This document shows positions 45,308 through 53,835 of a stretch of DNA of 64,000 bases, one piece after another. Where the stretch lies: contig CAVOGX010000011.1 in the NCBI GenBank assembly GCA_963695505.1, forward strand, positions 295,541 to 359,540, written 5' to 3'. Below the pieces are notes generated by a model. It was not told where the DNA came from and made no database searches. It saw nothing but the letters and a program-made list of their open reading frames with translations. Position 1 is the stretch's first letter, and every line of letters starts with the position of its first letter. Origin of the DNA: JACSRF01 sp963695505. GTDB taxonomy: Bacteria; Chloroflexota; Anaerolineae; Promineifilales; Promineifilaceae. The position numbers and the translations under genes are program-made.

Positions 45308-45607
45308 ATGAATGTAATCCAAAGCATTGACCTTATTACAAAGAACCCAACAATTCGCGAGGGCAAGCCTTGTATCGCTGGAACTGGTTTGCGCGTAACC
45401 GATCTGGTAATGGCGCATCTATTCCACAATCGTTCACCTGCGGATATTACCTCCGATTACAATATTTCTCTCGCTCAAGTTTATGCTGCATTAGCCTATT
45501 ATTATCAACACAAAGATGAGTTAGATGAAGATATCCGACATCAGATTCTGACCGCTCGAAGGGCTAAGGAAAATTTAACAGGTGGCAAGCCTTCGCTTTT
45601 ATCTTGA
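45308..45607 (+). CDS. DUF433 family protein (putative antitoxin)
   Basis: The 99-residue protein matches the DUF433 pattern: GKPCIAGTGLRVTDLVMAHL followed by SPADITSDYNISLAQVYAAL (helix-turn-helix-like) and YYQHKDELDEDI. DUF433 proteins pair with PIN-like proteins and behave as antitoxin-like partners, probably by binding their operator. It overlaps the next gene by 26 bases. Confidence 0.82.
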   Translation: MNVIQSIDLITKNPTIREGKPCIAGTGLRVTDLVMAHLFHNRSPADITSDYNISLAQVYAALAYYYQHKDELDEDIRHQILTARRAKENLTGGKPSLLS

Positions 45608-45914
45608 TGAAAATGTGCCAGTTGAAGTTGCGCGCCAGTTAAAATCCAGGGGTATTGATGCCGTAACCGTGCGCGATCTGGGCTTGCTAGGAGAAGATGA
45701 CTTAAATCATTTGCACAATGCAACAAGGTTGGCACGCGTTTTCTGTACCCATGACACAGACTTTCTCCAATTTGCTTCATCTGGGATTCAACACTCCGGC
45801 TTGGTTTTTGGACAGCAAGACATTCATTACATTGGTGAGTGGGTGAATTGGCTAACGCTAATGCACGCTGTGTACGAGGCAGAGGACATGTTCAACCGCA
45901 TTGAGTATCTGTAA
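45582..45914 (+). CDS. DUF5615 PIN-like protein (putative toxin nuclease)
   Basis: The 110-residue protein starts at GTG inside the DUF433 gene. It reads RFYLDENVPVEVARQLKSRG, DAVTVRDLGLLGEDD and FCTHDTDFLQFAS. The acidic residues of DEN, GEDD and HDTDF are the predicted metal-binding site of PIN-like (Mut7-C/DUF5615) nucleases. Overlap with the antitoxin-like gene implies translational coupling. RNA cleavage is inferred from family. Confidence 0.8.
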   Translation: MASLRFYLDENVPVEVARQLKSRGIDAVTVRDLGLLGEDDLNHLHNATRLARVFCTHDTDFLQFASSGIQHSGLVFGQQDIHYIGEWVNWLTLMHAVYEAEDMFNRIEYL

Positions 45915-45998
45915 GGTAGCCTCTTTTTTCGGAGGCGTCGGGTTCGGTAACAGGGATTAAAGAATCTGAGCCATGTTCCTGACTCACTGAATCGTTGA

Positions 45999-46004
45999 TA
46001 TAAT
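45999..46004 (+). promoter_or_regulatory. -10 box of putative leaderless promoter for the kinase-FGE gene
   Basis: TATAAT lies 7 bases before the ATG at 46,012 with no ribosome binding site in between. The -35 is weak. Confidence 0.45.
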
Positions 46005-46011
46005 TCCCTTT

Positions 46012-47862
46012 ATGCCGTTACTACCGGGCGAACTGCTGAATCAGCGTTACCGTATCGTCAGCCTGCTGGCGGTGGGGCGGTACGGCGTAACCTACCGCGC
46101 CTGGGACGTGACGGCGCAGCAGGACGTGGCGATTAAGGAGTATCGGGATACGGCCGTTGCCACCCAACGCCTCTTCCGCAGCGAAGCCCGCCGCCTCAGC
46201 GAACTCAGCCACCCCCAACTGCCCCAGGTGCTTGACCACTTCGCCCTGGACCACACCGGGCAGTACCTCGTCAGCGCCTACGTGGACGGCGCCGACCTGC
46301 AAACCCTGGCCGACCAGTACGGTCCCCTGCCCTCGGACCTCATCATGGGCTGGCTCAAGGCCACCTGCCAGCCGCTAGCCTATTTGCACGACAAAAAGCA
46401 GCTCCATCTGGACGTGAAGCCGGCCAACATCCGCGTGACGCCAACCGGAGACGTGTTTCTGGTAGACACGGGGCTGCCCGGCTTGGGCGTGCGCCCCCAC
46501 GCCGTCGGCTTTGGCGCGCCGGAGCAGCAGGTACAAACGGAAGTAGACGCTGCGGCCGACGTTTACAGCCTGGGGGCCACTCTTTACACCTTGCTCACCG
46601 GGCAAATCCCCCCCAAAGCATTGGGCCGCGAAAGCGGCCTGGAAGACCTCAAACCGGCCCGCGAAGTGAACCCCAACGTGGAGCCGTACCTCTCCATTGT
46701 GGCGGCGCGGGCCATGTCTTTGCGCCCCGATGCCCGCTACGAGACGGTGAATGACTTTGCCCAGGCATTGGAACGGCCGTCCGGCCATTCCGCCTCCGTC
46801 ACCAGCCCGCAGCGCCGCACCCCAGACCCCTCTGTGGAGGCCCCCGCTCCCCGTCTGACCCCCCGGCGGCGCAAGCAAATTGAGCAGCGCACCATTGTAG
46901 GGCTGGTGGCCATCCTCGTCACCATTTTGCTGGGCATGGGCGCCTTTGGCCTGCTCAACATCGAGCGTCCCGACCCCAACCTGAGCGAAGCAGAAGCCAC
47001 AGCGACCTTTGTTTCGGCCGTCATTGCCGCCGCCACTCAATTGGCCCCCACGCCAACGCCTACACCGGAACCTACGCTGCCGCCCACGCCCACGCCGGAA
47101 CCTTTCGTCAGCAAAACGGGGGCGCGCATGATCTTCATGCCGCCGGGCATGGTGCGCCTGGGCGACGACGAGGGCGAACTGGACGAGCAGCCTTCCTTCA
47201 GGGCTTTCGTCGATGCATACTACATTGATGAAACCGAAGTTACAAATGCCCAATATACCCAATGCGTGGAGGCCGGCATTTGCGCCCCCCCAGACCGCAG
47301 TGGGGCGACCTATTATCGCACTTACTACGGTGACGAGAACTACGATAACTTTCCCGTCATCTTCGTGAGCTGGTACGATGCCGAAACTTTTTGCCGCTGG
47401 CGCGACGCCCGGCTACCTTCTGAGGCGGAATGGGAGAAAGCGGCCGGGTTTGACCCGGAACAGGGGCTGAAGTTGAGCTATCCCTGGGGCGAAGCCTTCA
47501 ACGGCAACCGCCTGAATTACTGCGACACCACCTGCACGCTGGAAAAGCGGGACACCGCTTACGACGACGGCTATCGCGACACCGCCCCCGTGGCCAGCTA
47601 CCCCGACGGCCGTTCCCCCATTGGCGCCTATGACATGACCGGCAACGTCATGGAATGGGTTAACGACTGGTACGATGACCGCTACTACGAATCGGCCAGC
47701 GATACCAACCCCATGGGCCCGGCCGAAGGGGAGTTCAAGGTCATTCGCGGCGGCTCCTGGCTCTCCGCCGCCGATGAGGTTTCGGTCATCGTGCGCAGCT
47801 CCTTTGACCCCACCGTCTCGCGGGCTAACCTCGGCTTTCGCTGCGCGATGACGGCCCCATAG
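46012..47862 (+). CDS. Ser/Thr protein kinase fused through a membrane helix to an FGE-sulfatase domain
   Basis: The 616-residue protein starts with a kinase domain (residues 8-255). VAIKEYRD has the ATP-binding Lys, HLDVKPANIRV is the catalytic loop (HLD instead of HRD), and VDTGLPG replaces DFG. Lys, Asp, Asn and Asp are retained, so activity is possible but uncertain. A transmembrane helix lies at about 295-318, then a Pro/Thr-rich spacer. An FGE/SUMF1-like domain (about 365-612, ETEVTNAQYTQC, LPSEAEWEKAA, YDMTGNVMEWVNDW, IRGGSWLS) is placed outside. The FGE-like part probably senses or binds rather than modifies, since the usual catalytic cysteines were not verified. Confidence 0.88.
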   Translation: MPLLPGELLNQRYRIVSLLAVGRYGVTYRAWDVTAQQDVAIKEYRDTAVATQRLFRSEARRLSELSHPQLPQVLDHFALDHTGQYLVSAYVDGADLQTLADQYGPLPSDLIMGWLKATCQPLAYLHDKKQLHLDVKPANIRVTPTGDVFLVDTGLPGLGVRPHAVGFGAPEQQVQTEVDAAADVYSLGATLYTLLTGQIPPKALGRESGLEDLKPAREVNPNVEPYLSIVAARAMSLRPDARYETVNDFAQALERPSGHSASVTSPQRRTPDPSVEAPAPRLTPRRRKQIEQRTIVGLVAILVTILLGMGAFGLLNIERPDPNLSEAEATATFVSAVIAAATQLAPTPTPTPEPTLPPTPTPEPFVSKTGARMIFMPPGMVRLGDDEGELDEQPSFRAFVDAYYIDETEVTNAQYTQCVEAGICAPPDRSGATYYRTYYGDENYDNFPVIFVSWYDAETFCRWRDARLPSEAEWEKAAGFDPEQGLKLSYPWGEAFNGNRLNYCDTTCTLEKRDTAYDDGYRDTAPVASYPDGRSPIGAYDMTGNVMEWVNDWYDDRYYESASDTNPMGPAEGEFKVIRGGSWLSAADEVSVIVRSSFDPTVSRANLGFRCAMTAP

Positions 47863-47938
47863 TCAGTGGTCAGTAAACGGAAAACAGTATCTCAGTAAAC
47901 TTCTTACTGAATACTGCTTACTGGCCACTGTTTACTAC
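47861..47938. repeat. CAGTGGT-type hairpin repeat after the kinase-FGE gene
   Basis: TAGTCAGTGGTCAGTAAAC at the left and GGCCACTGTTTACTAC at the right pair imperfectly around TACTGAATACTGCTTACTGG. The sequence is the third copy of the family seen at 39,086 and 39,941, here between convergent genes. Confidence 0.75.
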
Positions 47939-48572
47939 ATCAAAATAGGCCCGCCGGTCGCCGCGCCAGACGCGGAACGCTTCGGGAATGCGGCTGGCGT
48001 GGCCGGGATCTAGGTCGCGGGCAGCGCGTCCTCGGCAAACCAGGCTACGTCCAGCATCTCGAAGCCGTGGGAGGGCGTGCGGCAACGGCCTCACCGCCGT
48101 CGAGGGGCCGGCACAGAAAAGCAAAGTTGGTACAGATGGTGGCCGTCACCGTGCCGCACAGCCGCGAGTCGTGCACGCCGACCAGGGCCAGGGCTTCGCT
48201 GCGCACGCCGGTTTCTTCCAGCGCCTCGCGCACCACGCCCTCGGCCGGCGTTTCGCCCACGGCCAGTGGCCCCGCCGGGCATCGCCCATCGGCCGTTGTC
48301 GGCGCGGCGAATGAGCAGGATACGGCCCGTCTTCGTCGATGACCGCCGCGTCGCCCACGGTAGATGGGCGTGGGCCGGCGGAAGAGGGTGGCGCGCAGCG
48401 GCTCCATCTCCGCCAGCGTTTCGCCGGTGGCCAGAGCCATCATCTCCATGGCAATGGTCTGAATCGTTTCGTAGTTGGCTTTGTCGTAGGGGTTCTCTGC
48501 AAAATAGCCGCCCATCGCCGAAACGTCGCGCAGTTTGTCTGCCCAGAGGGCCAGTTGTTGTGCTGGGGTCAT
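47918..48572 (-). pseudogene. NUDIX hydrolase, multiply frameshifted
   Basis: The start (ATG at 48,572, MTPAQQLALWADKLRDVSAM) matches the N-terminal domain found in ADP-ribose pyrophosphatase-like NUDIX proteins. The NUDIX box is recognisable in pieces from different frames: AAVIDEDG near 48,340, then PLAVGETPAEGVVREALEETGV. The final part (SRIPEAFRVWRGDRRAYF) is in another frame. At least three frame changes are needed. Error clusters in GC-rich homopolymers are likely, but decay cannot be excluded. If intact, it would hydrolyse a nucleoside diphosphate-linked substrate. Confidence 0.6.
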
Positions 48573-48701
48573 AGGATGTGCCTCCGTGTGCCAGATTTTT
48601 GCCGGTGGTATTCTACCCTGCTTGTGACTGCGGTCGACCCACGTTTAACCAACTTTTCTCGTGCACTTGGCGGGGTAGGCAGGGAAGGTTATCATCCGTA
48701 T

Positions 48702-49991
48702 ATGGACGAGATGCAGCCCCTTTCCCCCTTACTCGCCGCGCTGCGTGCCGGGGAACAGCCATTGCTGCCCTACCTGGACGCCCTGGCGCAGCGCTTTGCC
48801 GACCGTGAGCCTGTGGTACAAGCCTTTGTGCCGGAAGACGGCCGTTTCCGCCGCCTGCGCCGCCAAGCCCAAGACCTGCTCGCCCGCTACCCTGACCCCG
48901 CAACCCGCCCGCCCCTCTTTGGCCTGCCCGTGGGCGTCAAGGACATTTATCACGTGGAGGGCTTTGTTACCCGCGCCGGCTGCACGCTGCCCCCCGACCT
49001 CTTTGCCGGAGCCGAATCCCCCCTGGTCACCCGCCTCAAGGACTTAGGCGCACTCATCGTGGGCAAAACGGTTACCACCGAATTTGCCTTTTTTGCCCCT
49101 GGCCCCACGCGCAATCCCCACAACCCGGCCCACACCCCCGGTGGCTCCAGCAGCGGTTCGGCGGCGGCGGTGGCGGCCGGACTAGCCGCGCTGACCTTGG
49201 GATCGCAAACTATTGGCTCCATCAACCGTCCGGCGGCCTACTGCGGCATTGTAGGCTACAAACCCACTTACGGCCGTTTCCCCCTCGATGGCATTGTGCC
49301 CCTTTCCCCTTCAGCCGACACCGTCGGTTTCTTTGCCGCCGACGTGGCCGGGCTGGCGGCCGTTATGCCTCTTTTAGATTCCGGCTGGCAAATGTCTGCA
49401 ACTGCAAAACCGGTGCTGGGCGTGCCCGATGGGCCGTACCTGGCCCAGGCCACACCGGAAGGATTGGCTCATTTTGAAAAGCTGGTTACCCATTTGCAGC
49501 AGGCCGGTTTCACCGTGCGCCGCGTGCCTGCCATGCCCAACTTCGCTGAAATTGACGCCCTGCATCGGGACCTGGTAGCTGCCGAAGCGGCCCAGGTTCA
49601 TGCCGCCTGGTATGCCCAATACGCCCATCTCTACCATCCCAAAACGGCCGATCTCATCCAAAAAGGGCAAAACCTCTCCTCTGAGCGGCTGAAACAAGGG
49701 TTGAACAATCGTTCAACCCTCCGTTCCGCCCTGCACGAACTCATGGATACCCAGGCCATCGACCTCTGGCTGTCGCCTTCTGCGCCGGGAGCCGCGCCCG
49801 CCGGCCTGGACAGCACCGGCGACCCGGTGATGAACCTGCCCTGGACCCACGCCGGGCTGCCCACCCTCACCCTGCCCGCGGGAAAAAACGAGGCGAGCCT
49901 ACCTCTGGGCTTGCAATTGGCGGCGCGCTGGCAGCAGGACGAGGCGCTGCTAACCTGGGCCCAAAACCTGGAAGCAGCACTGCCGTATTGA
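48702..49991 (+). CDS. Amidase signature family enzyme
   Basis: ATG 48,702 starts at the conserved N-terminus (MDEMQPLSPLLAALRAGEQP) and gives 429 residues. The catalytic Lys lies in LPVGVKDIYHVEG, and the two Ser lie in GGSSSGSAAAVAAG and SQTIGSINRPAAYCG. The family hydrolyses amides, including GatA-type and fatty-acid amides, but this one is not GatA because no gatB/gatC is nearby and the C-terminus is short. The substrate is unknown. Confidence 0.87.
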   Translation: MDEMQPLSPLLAALRAGEQPLLPYLDALAQRFADREPVVQAFVPEDGRFRRLRRQAQDLLARYPDPATRPPLFGLPVGVKDIYHVEGFVTRAGCTLPPDLFAGAESPLVTRLKDLGALIVGKTVTTEFAFFAPGPTRNPHNPAHTPGGSSSGSAAAVAAGLAALTLGSQTIGSINRPAAYCGIVGYKPTYGRFPLDGIVPLSPSADTVGFFAADVAGLAAVMPLLDSGWQMSATAKPVLGVPDGPYLAQATPEGLAHFEKLVTHLQQAGFTVRRVPAMPNFAEIDALHRDLVAAEAAQVHAAWYAQYAHLYHPKTADLIQKGQNLSSERLKQGLNNRSTLRSALHELMDTQAIDLWLSPSAPGAAPAGLDSTGDPVMNLPWTHAGLPTLTLPAGKNEASLPLGLQLAARWQQDEALLTWAQNLEAALPY

Positions 49992-49994
49992 TGG

Positions 49995-50135
49995 ATGGGT
50001 AGGGTCAGGTGGTTGGTACTGATTTTGCTGTTAGTGGGGTGTGCGGCGCAAAAGCCACCTGCGGCAACAGTGCTTGCGCCGACGCCGCTGGGTGAGGCAA
50101 CGGCCGTTTCCGTTATCCTGCGATCTGTCAAATGA
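49995..50135 (+). CDS. Very short putative lipoprotein
   Basis: A 46-codon frame starts 3 bases after the amidase stop. It has a basic start (MGRVRW), a hydrophobic stretch (LVLILLLVGC) and a lipobox-like LVGC followed by AAQKPPAATV, a typical lipoprotein linker. The frame continues through an ACGGCCGT copy and stops. There is no ribosome binding site. It may be a gene cut short by a frameshift or a chance signal-like sequence. Confidence 0.3.
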   Translation: MGRVRWLVLILLLVGCAAQKPPAATVLAPTPLGEATAVSVILRSVK

Positions 50136-50148
50136 CGGAGGCAATCTT

Positions 50149-50754
50149 GTGAAATATCTGGCTCTGGGTGATTCCTACACCATCGGCGAGAGCGTCGCCG
50201 AAAGCGAGCGCTGGCCGGTGCTGCTGGCCAACGGCCTGCGCGCCGCCGGGCTGGAAATGAGCGACCCGCACATCATTGCCCGCACCGGCTGGACCACAGA
50301 CGAGCTGATGATGCGCATCGATCAGGCGGAGCTGACCGGCCCTTTTGACCTGGTTTCACTGCTTATTGGTGTCAACAATCAGTACCGGGGCCGCTCTGTG
50401 ATGGAATACCGCGAGCAGTTTGTGACCCTGTTGGAGCAGGCTGTTGCCTTAGCCGGAGGGGATGCCGGGCGCGTGGTGGTGCTGTCCATTCCCGACTGGG
50501 GCGTCACCCCTTTTGCCGTCGAGATGCGCCGTGACCCTGGCCGGGTGTCCGCCGAAATCAATGCTTTCAACGCTGCCAGCCGGGAAGAAGCGGCGGCGCG
50601 CGGCGTGGCTTACGTGGACGTGACGCCCATCTCGCGGCAGGCGGCCGCAGACCCGGCGCTGCTGGCGGACGACGGGCTGCATCCATCAGGCAAAATGTAT
50701 GCGGCGTGGGTGGAGCTGGCCCTGCCGATGGTGTGCGCGATGCTGGCGCCATAA
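50149..50754 (+). CDS. SGNH/GDSL-type hydrolase
   Basis: The 201-residue protein starts at GTG with GGAGG 8 bases upstream. GDSYTIGES holds the nucleophile Ser (block I), GVNNQYRG the block III Asn, and DGLHPSGKMY the block V Asp-His pair. The family hydrolyses esters of lipids, carbohydrates or peptides. No signal peptide is evident, so it is probably cytosolic. Confidence 0.86.
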   Translation: MKYLALGDSYTIGESVAESERWPVLLANGLRAAGLEMSDPHIIARTGWTTDELMMRIDQAELTGPFDLVSLLIGVNNQYRGRSVMEYREQFVTLLEQAVALAGGDAGRVVVLSIPDWGVTPFAVEMRRDPGRVSAEINAFNAASREEAAARGVAYVDVTPISRQAAADPALLADDGLHPSGKMYAAWVELALPMVCAMLAP

Positions 50755-50777
50755 CTTGGACTCTTGGAGGTAGTGAG

Positions 50778-51809
50778 ATGATGAAAGCGGTACGATTGGT
50801 GGCCGTGAAACGGCCGTTGCAAGAGCAGCAAATCCCTATTCCCGCTATTGGTCCCCAGGACGTGTTGGTGCAGGTCAAAGCGGCGGGCATCTGCCATTCC
50901 GACGCCCATTACCGCGCGGGCGTCTCCCCGGCCGAGCCGCTGCCGCTGACCCTGGGGCACGAAGTGGCGGGGGTGGTGGCGGAGGTGGGAACGGCCGTTT
51001 CCCGCCTGAAACCGGGCGACCGCGTCTGTATCCACTACATGACCACCTGCGGCGACTGCGAATACTGCCACCGCGGCAGCGAGCAGTTCTGCACCAGCGG
51101 CCAAATGATTGGCAAATACCGCGACGGCGGCTACGCGGAATACATTGCCGTGCCGGCACGCAGCGTTTTTCACTTGCCGGAAGCCATTCCCTTTGCGCAT
51201 GGCGCGGTGATGATGTGTTCTTCATCCACGGCGCTGCACGCCTTGAAGAAAACGCGGCTGCAGGCGGGCGAAACGGTAGCTGTTTTTGGCATGGGCGGAT
51301 TGGGCATGTCTGCGGTGCAGCTAGCCTTCGCCCTGGGGGCGTCCCGCGTCTTTGCCGTGGACATTCAGCCCCCCAAGCTGGCCCTGGCGCAGCAGTTTGG
51401 GGCGATTCCCGTAGACGCCAGCGCCGGTGATCCGGTGCAGGCGATTTTGCAGGCGACCAACGGCCGCGGCGTGGATGTAGCTTTGGAACTGATTGGCCTG
51501 CCCCTGACCATGCGCCAGGCGGTGCAGGTGCTGAGCATCATGGGGCGCGCCGGAATTGCCGGGCTGTCGGACAAAACCTTTGACATTGCCCCTTACAGAG
51601 AACTGCTGGGCAAGGAAGCGGAAATTATTGGCGTTTCAGACCATCTGGCGGCGGAGATTCCGCTGCTGCTGGAACTGGCGCAGCGGGGCAAGCTGGATTT
51701 GTCGCCGGTAGTAACGGCTACGGTTCCGCTGGATGCCGCGGTCATCAACGGTGTGCTGGACCGTCTGGAGCGCTTCAGCAGTGACGTGCGCGTGATCATT
51801 ACCCCCTGA
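50778..51809 (+). CDS. Zinc-dependent medium-chain alcohol dehydrogenase
   Basis: The 343-residue protein has catalytic zinc ligands Cys (AAGICHSDAHY) and His (GHEVAGVV), structural zinc cysteines (TTCGDCEYCHRGSEQFC), and a Rossmann GMGGLGMSAVQ for NAD(P). The alcohol substrate is unknown. Start at ATG 50,778 with TTGGAGG upstream. It lies 23 bases after the SGNH gene, probably one operon. Confidence 0.92.
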   Translation: MMKAVRLVAVKRPLQEQQIPIPAIGPQDVLVQVKAAGICHSDAHYRAGVSPAEPLPLTLGHEVAGVVAEVGTAVSRLKPGDRVCIHYMTTCGDCEYCHRGSEQFCTSGQMIGKYRDGGYAEYIAVPARSVFHLPEAIPFAHGAVMMCSSSTALHALKKTRLQAGETVAVFGMGGLGMSAVQLAFALGASRVFAVDIQPPKLALAQQFGAIPVDASAGDPVQAILQATNGRGVDVALELIGLPLTMRQAVQVLSIMGRAGIAGLSDKTFDIAPYRELLGKEAEIIGVSDHLAAEIPLLLELAQRGKLDLSPVVTATVPLDAAVINGVLDRLERFSSDVRVIITP

Positions 51810-51857
51810 CTTGAATTTATTGACATAATCAATACCCTTTTTGGAGGAAACGGCCCT

Positions 51858-52265
51858 ATGCCAGACCCCATCATTCTTTATGGAACCCCCACCTGCCCCA
51901 TGATCCCGCCGGTGCGCGGCATGCTCCAGCGGGCTGGAGCTGACTTTCAATACGTGGACATTTCCCGCGACGGTGAGGCCCGCGCCCGCGTGCGCGAAAT
52001 CAACAACGGCAACGAAAGCGTGCCCACCCTGGTTTTCCCCGATGGCACGACTCTCACCGAACCTTCCGGGGCGCAACTGCAGGCCCGGCTGGAAGCCGAG
52101 GGATTAACTGTAAAGCCGGCTACACTGCTCCAGCGTTTCACGGAGAACCCATTTGCCAGTTTACTGGGCCTAGCGGCCCTGATTTTTGGCCTCATTGACG
52201 GCAACTGGGTTTTTCTGGTGCTGGGTGCGGCCTTTTTAGCCTATGTGTTGTGGAGGAGCCGATGA
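51858..52265 (+). CDS. Glutaredoxin-like protein with C-terminal membrane helices
   Basis: Residues 1-80 form a glutaredoxin fold (YGTPTCPMIPPVRGML; SVPTLVFPDG). The active site has only the first cysteine (TCPMIP), a monothiol-type arrangement. Residues 95-135 hold two membrane helices (FASLLGLAALIFGLIDGNW; FLVLGAAFLAYVLW). It may be a membrane-attached redox or Fe-S transfer protein. The stop overlaps the HAD gene start by 4 bases (ATGA). Confidence 0.78.
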   Translation: MPDPIILYGTPTCPMIPPVRGMLQRAGADFQYVDISRDGEARARVREINNGNESVPTLVFPDGTTLTEPSGAQLQARLEAEGLTVKPATLLQRFTENPFASLLGLAALIFGLIDGNWVFLVLGAAFLAYVLWRSR

Positions 52266-52732
52266 TAGCTGTCGCTATTCCCGGTTTTGGAGAGTTGGCG
52301 CTGGCCCACCTGGTGCTGGATTTTAACGGCACGCTGGCGGTGGACGGCCGTCTCCTGCCGCGGGTGGCTACAATGCTCAACAGCCTGGCCGGTGAACTCA
52401 CCGTACACGTGCTGACGGCCGATACCTTTGGCAGCGCGCGGGCGGCGCTGGCTGGCGTAGACTGCACTCTGGCCGTTTTGCCGCCGGGGCAGCAGGATTT
52501 GGCCAAGCGGGATTACGTGCGCGAGTTAGGAGCCAAAAAATGCGTGGCGGTGGGCAACGGCCGTAACGATGCCCTGATGCTGCAAGAAGCGGCCCTGGGT
52601 ATTGCTCTGTTGCAAGAAGAGGGCACGGCCGTTGCCACTCTGTCCGCCGCCGACGTGGCGTGCCGCACCATTCACGACGCCATGGCTTTGCTTACCACAC
52701 CCCGCCGCCTTATCGCCACCCTCAGAAGCTAG
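52262..52732 (+). CDS. HAD-family hydrolase
   Basis: The 156-residue protein starts at an ATG that overlaps the previous stop. DFNGTLAVDGRLLP is HAD motif I (DxNGT, with the nucleophile Asp). VGNGRNDALMLQEAALGI is motif IV with the Asp in NDALML. The small size resembles soluble P-type ATPase-like phosphatases that lack a cap. Phosphatase activity toward an unknown substrate is inferred. Confidence 0.82.
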   Translation: MIAVAIPGFGELALAHLVLDFNGTLAVDGRLLPRVATMLNSLAGELTVHVLTADTFGSARAALAGVDCTLAVLPPGQQDLAKRDYVRELGAKKCVAVGNGRNDALMLQEAALGIALLQEEGTAVATLSAADVACRTIHDAMALLTTPRRLIATLRS

Positions 52733-53699
52733 AGATAGAGTGTAGAGAAAGAGAGATAGCTTACTAGAACGGATGTATCTCTATCTCTATCTCTAGCTCT
52801 TACTCTATCTGTCAGAAACTCCCCCACCCGCTCCAGCGCCTCGAAGGCTTCGGGCAAGAAAGCGGCAAAGCCCTGCCAGCCGTGAATCATCTCCGGCCAT
52901 TCGTCCAGGGTGACAGAGACGCCGGCTGCCTCGGCATGGGCGGCCAGCCGCCGCGCGTCGTCCAGCAGGATTTCGGCCGTGCCCACCTGGATGAACAGCG
53001 GCGGCAATGCCCGTCAGGTCGGCGTAAACGGGTGAGGCCAGCGGCGTTTGCGGGTCCGTTTCACCCAAATACCAGCCCGCGAATTCTTGCAGTTGGGCCA
53101 GGGTTAGCACAGGATCACTGGCGGCGTTGCTTTGCAGGCTCTCCCCGGTCAGCGCCAGGTCCACCCAGGGGGAGAGGGCGAAGGCGGCGGCAGGCAGCGG
53201 CTGTTCGCCATCGCGCAGGGCCAGCAGCACGGCCAGGGCCAGCCCCCCGCCGGCGGAGTCGCCCGCCAAGAATGATTTGCTCCGGTGCGAAGCCATTTTG
53301 CAGAATGTAGTGGTAAACGGCCGTTCCGTCCGCCACAGCCGCCGGAAAAGGGTGTTCGGGGGCCAGCCGGTAATCGACCAGCAGCACCCGCGCCCCGGAA
53401 ACGGCCGATAAGCGGCAGGCCAAATCGCGGTGCGTGGCAATGGACCCCGTGGCATACCCCCCGCCGTGAAAGTAGAGAATCAGGCGGTCATCCCGCGCGC
53501 TTTGCGCCGCCACCAGCAGCGCGGGAATGGTGCACTCCTCAGCGGGGACAGCCATTTCCTCGGTGTACACGCCATCCAGCAGCGGCGTTTGCGCCGCCAG
53601 CCTGTCCGCTGCCGCGCGCCGCTCTGCCAGGGGTATGTCCGGCGGCGTGGGGTTCGCCCGCAGAAGCTGCAAGATGGCCTGAAATTGTAAGCTCGTCAT
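52729..53699 (-). CDS. Alpha/beta hydrolase (HSL-type esterase), two frameshifts
   Basis: Three frames join into one protein of about 310 residues. The N-terminal frame (53,699 downward) has LILYFHGGGYATGSI (oxyanion hole HGGG). The middle frame has GDSAGGGLALAVLLALRDG (nucleophile Ser). The last frame (52,729-53,007) has PPLFIQVGTAEILLDDAR and MIHGWQGFAAFLPEAFEAL with the catalytic His. The frame breaks lie near 53,260-53,290 and 53,005-53,020. It matches hormone-sensitive-lipase-like esterases. Conservation of all three parts suggests sequencing errors rather than decay. Confidence 0.75.
52733..52812. repeat. AGAGATAG-rich inverted repeat between convergent genes
   Basis: AGAGATAG-type units on the left oppose TATCTCTATCTCTATCTCTA on the right. 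The stretch can form an imperfect hairpin about 75 bases long. It lies between the HAD gene and the convergent esterase, and partly overlaps the esterase end. It could act as a two-way transcription end, though no T tract is present. Confidence 0.5.
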
Positions 53700-53835
53700 G
53701 TTTGTTCCTGATCAGAGCTTACCTCTACTTTAGATAAATTCGGAGCGCTACCCCACTTTACCCAACCCCTCTTGCGGCGGCAACGATTCGCCCAAAAACA
53801 GGATTCCGATAAGATGGAGGGAGGTAGATTGTTTT

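Noticed and set aside
46375..47262. 295-codon open frame antisense to the kinase-FGE gene
   Set aside because: Arginine/glycine-rich shadow without motifs over a well-supported kinase-FGE gene.
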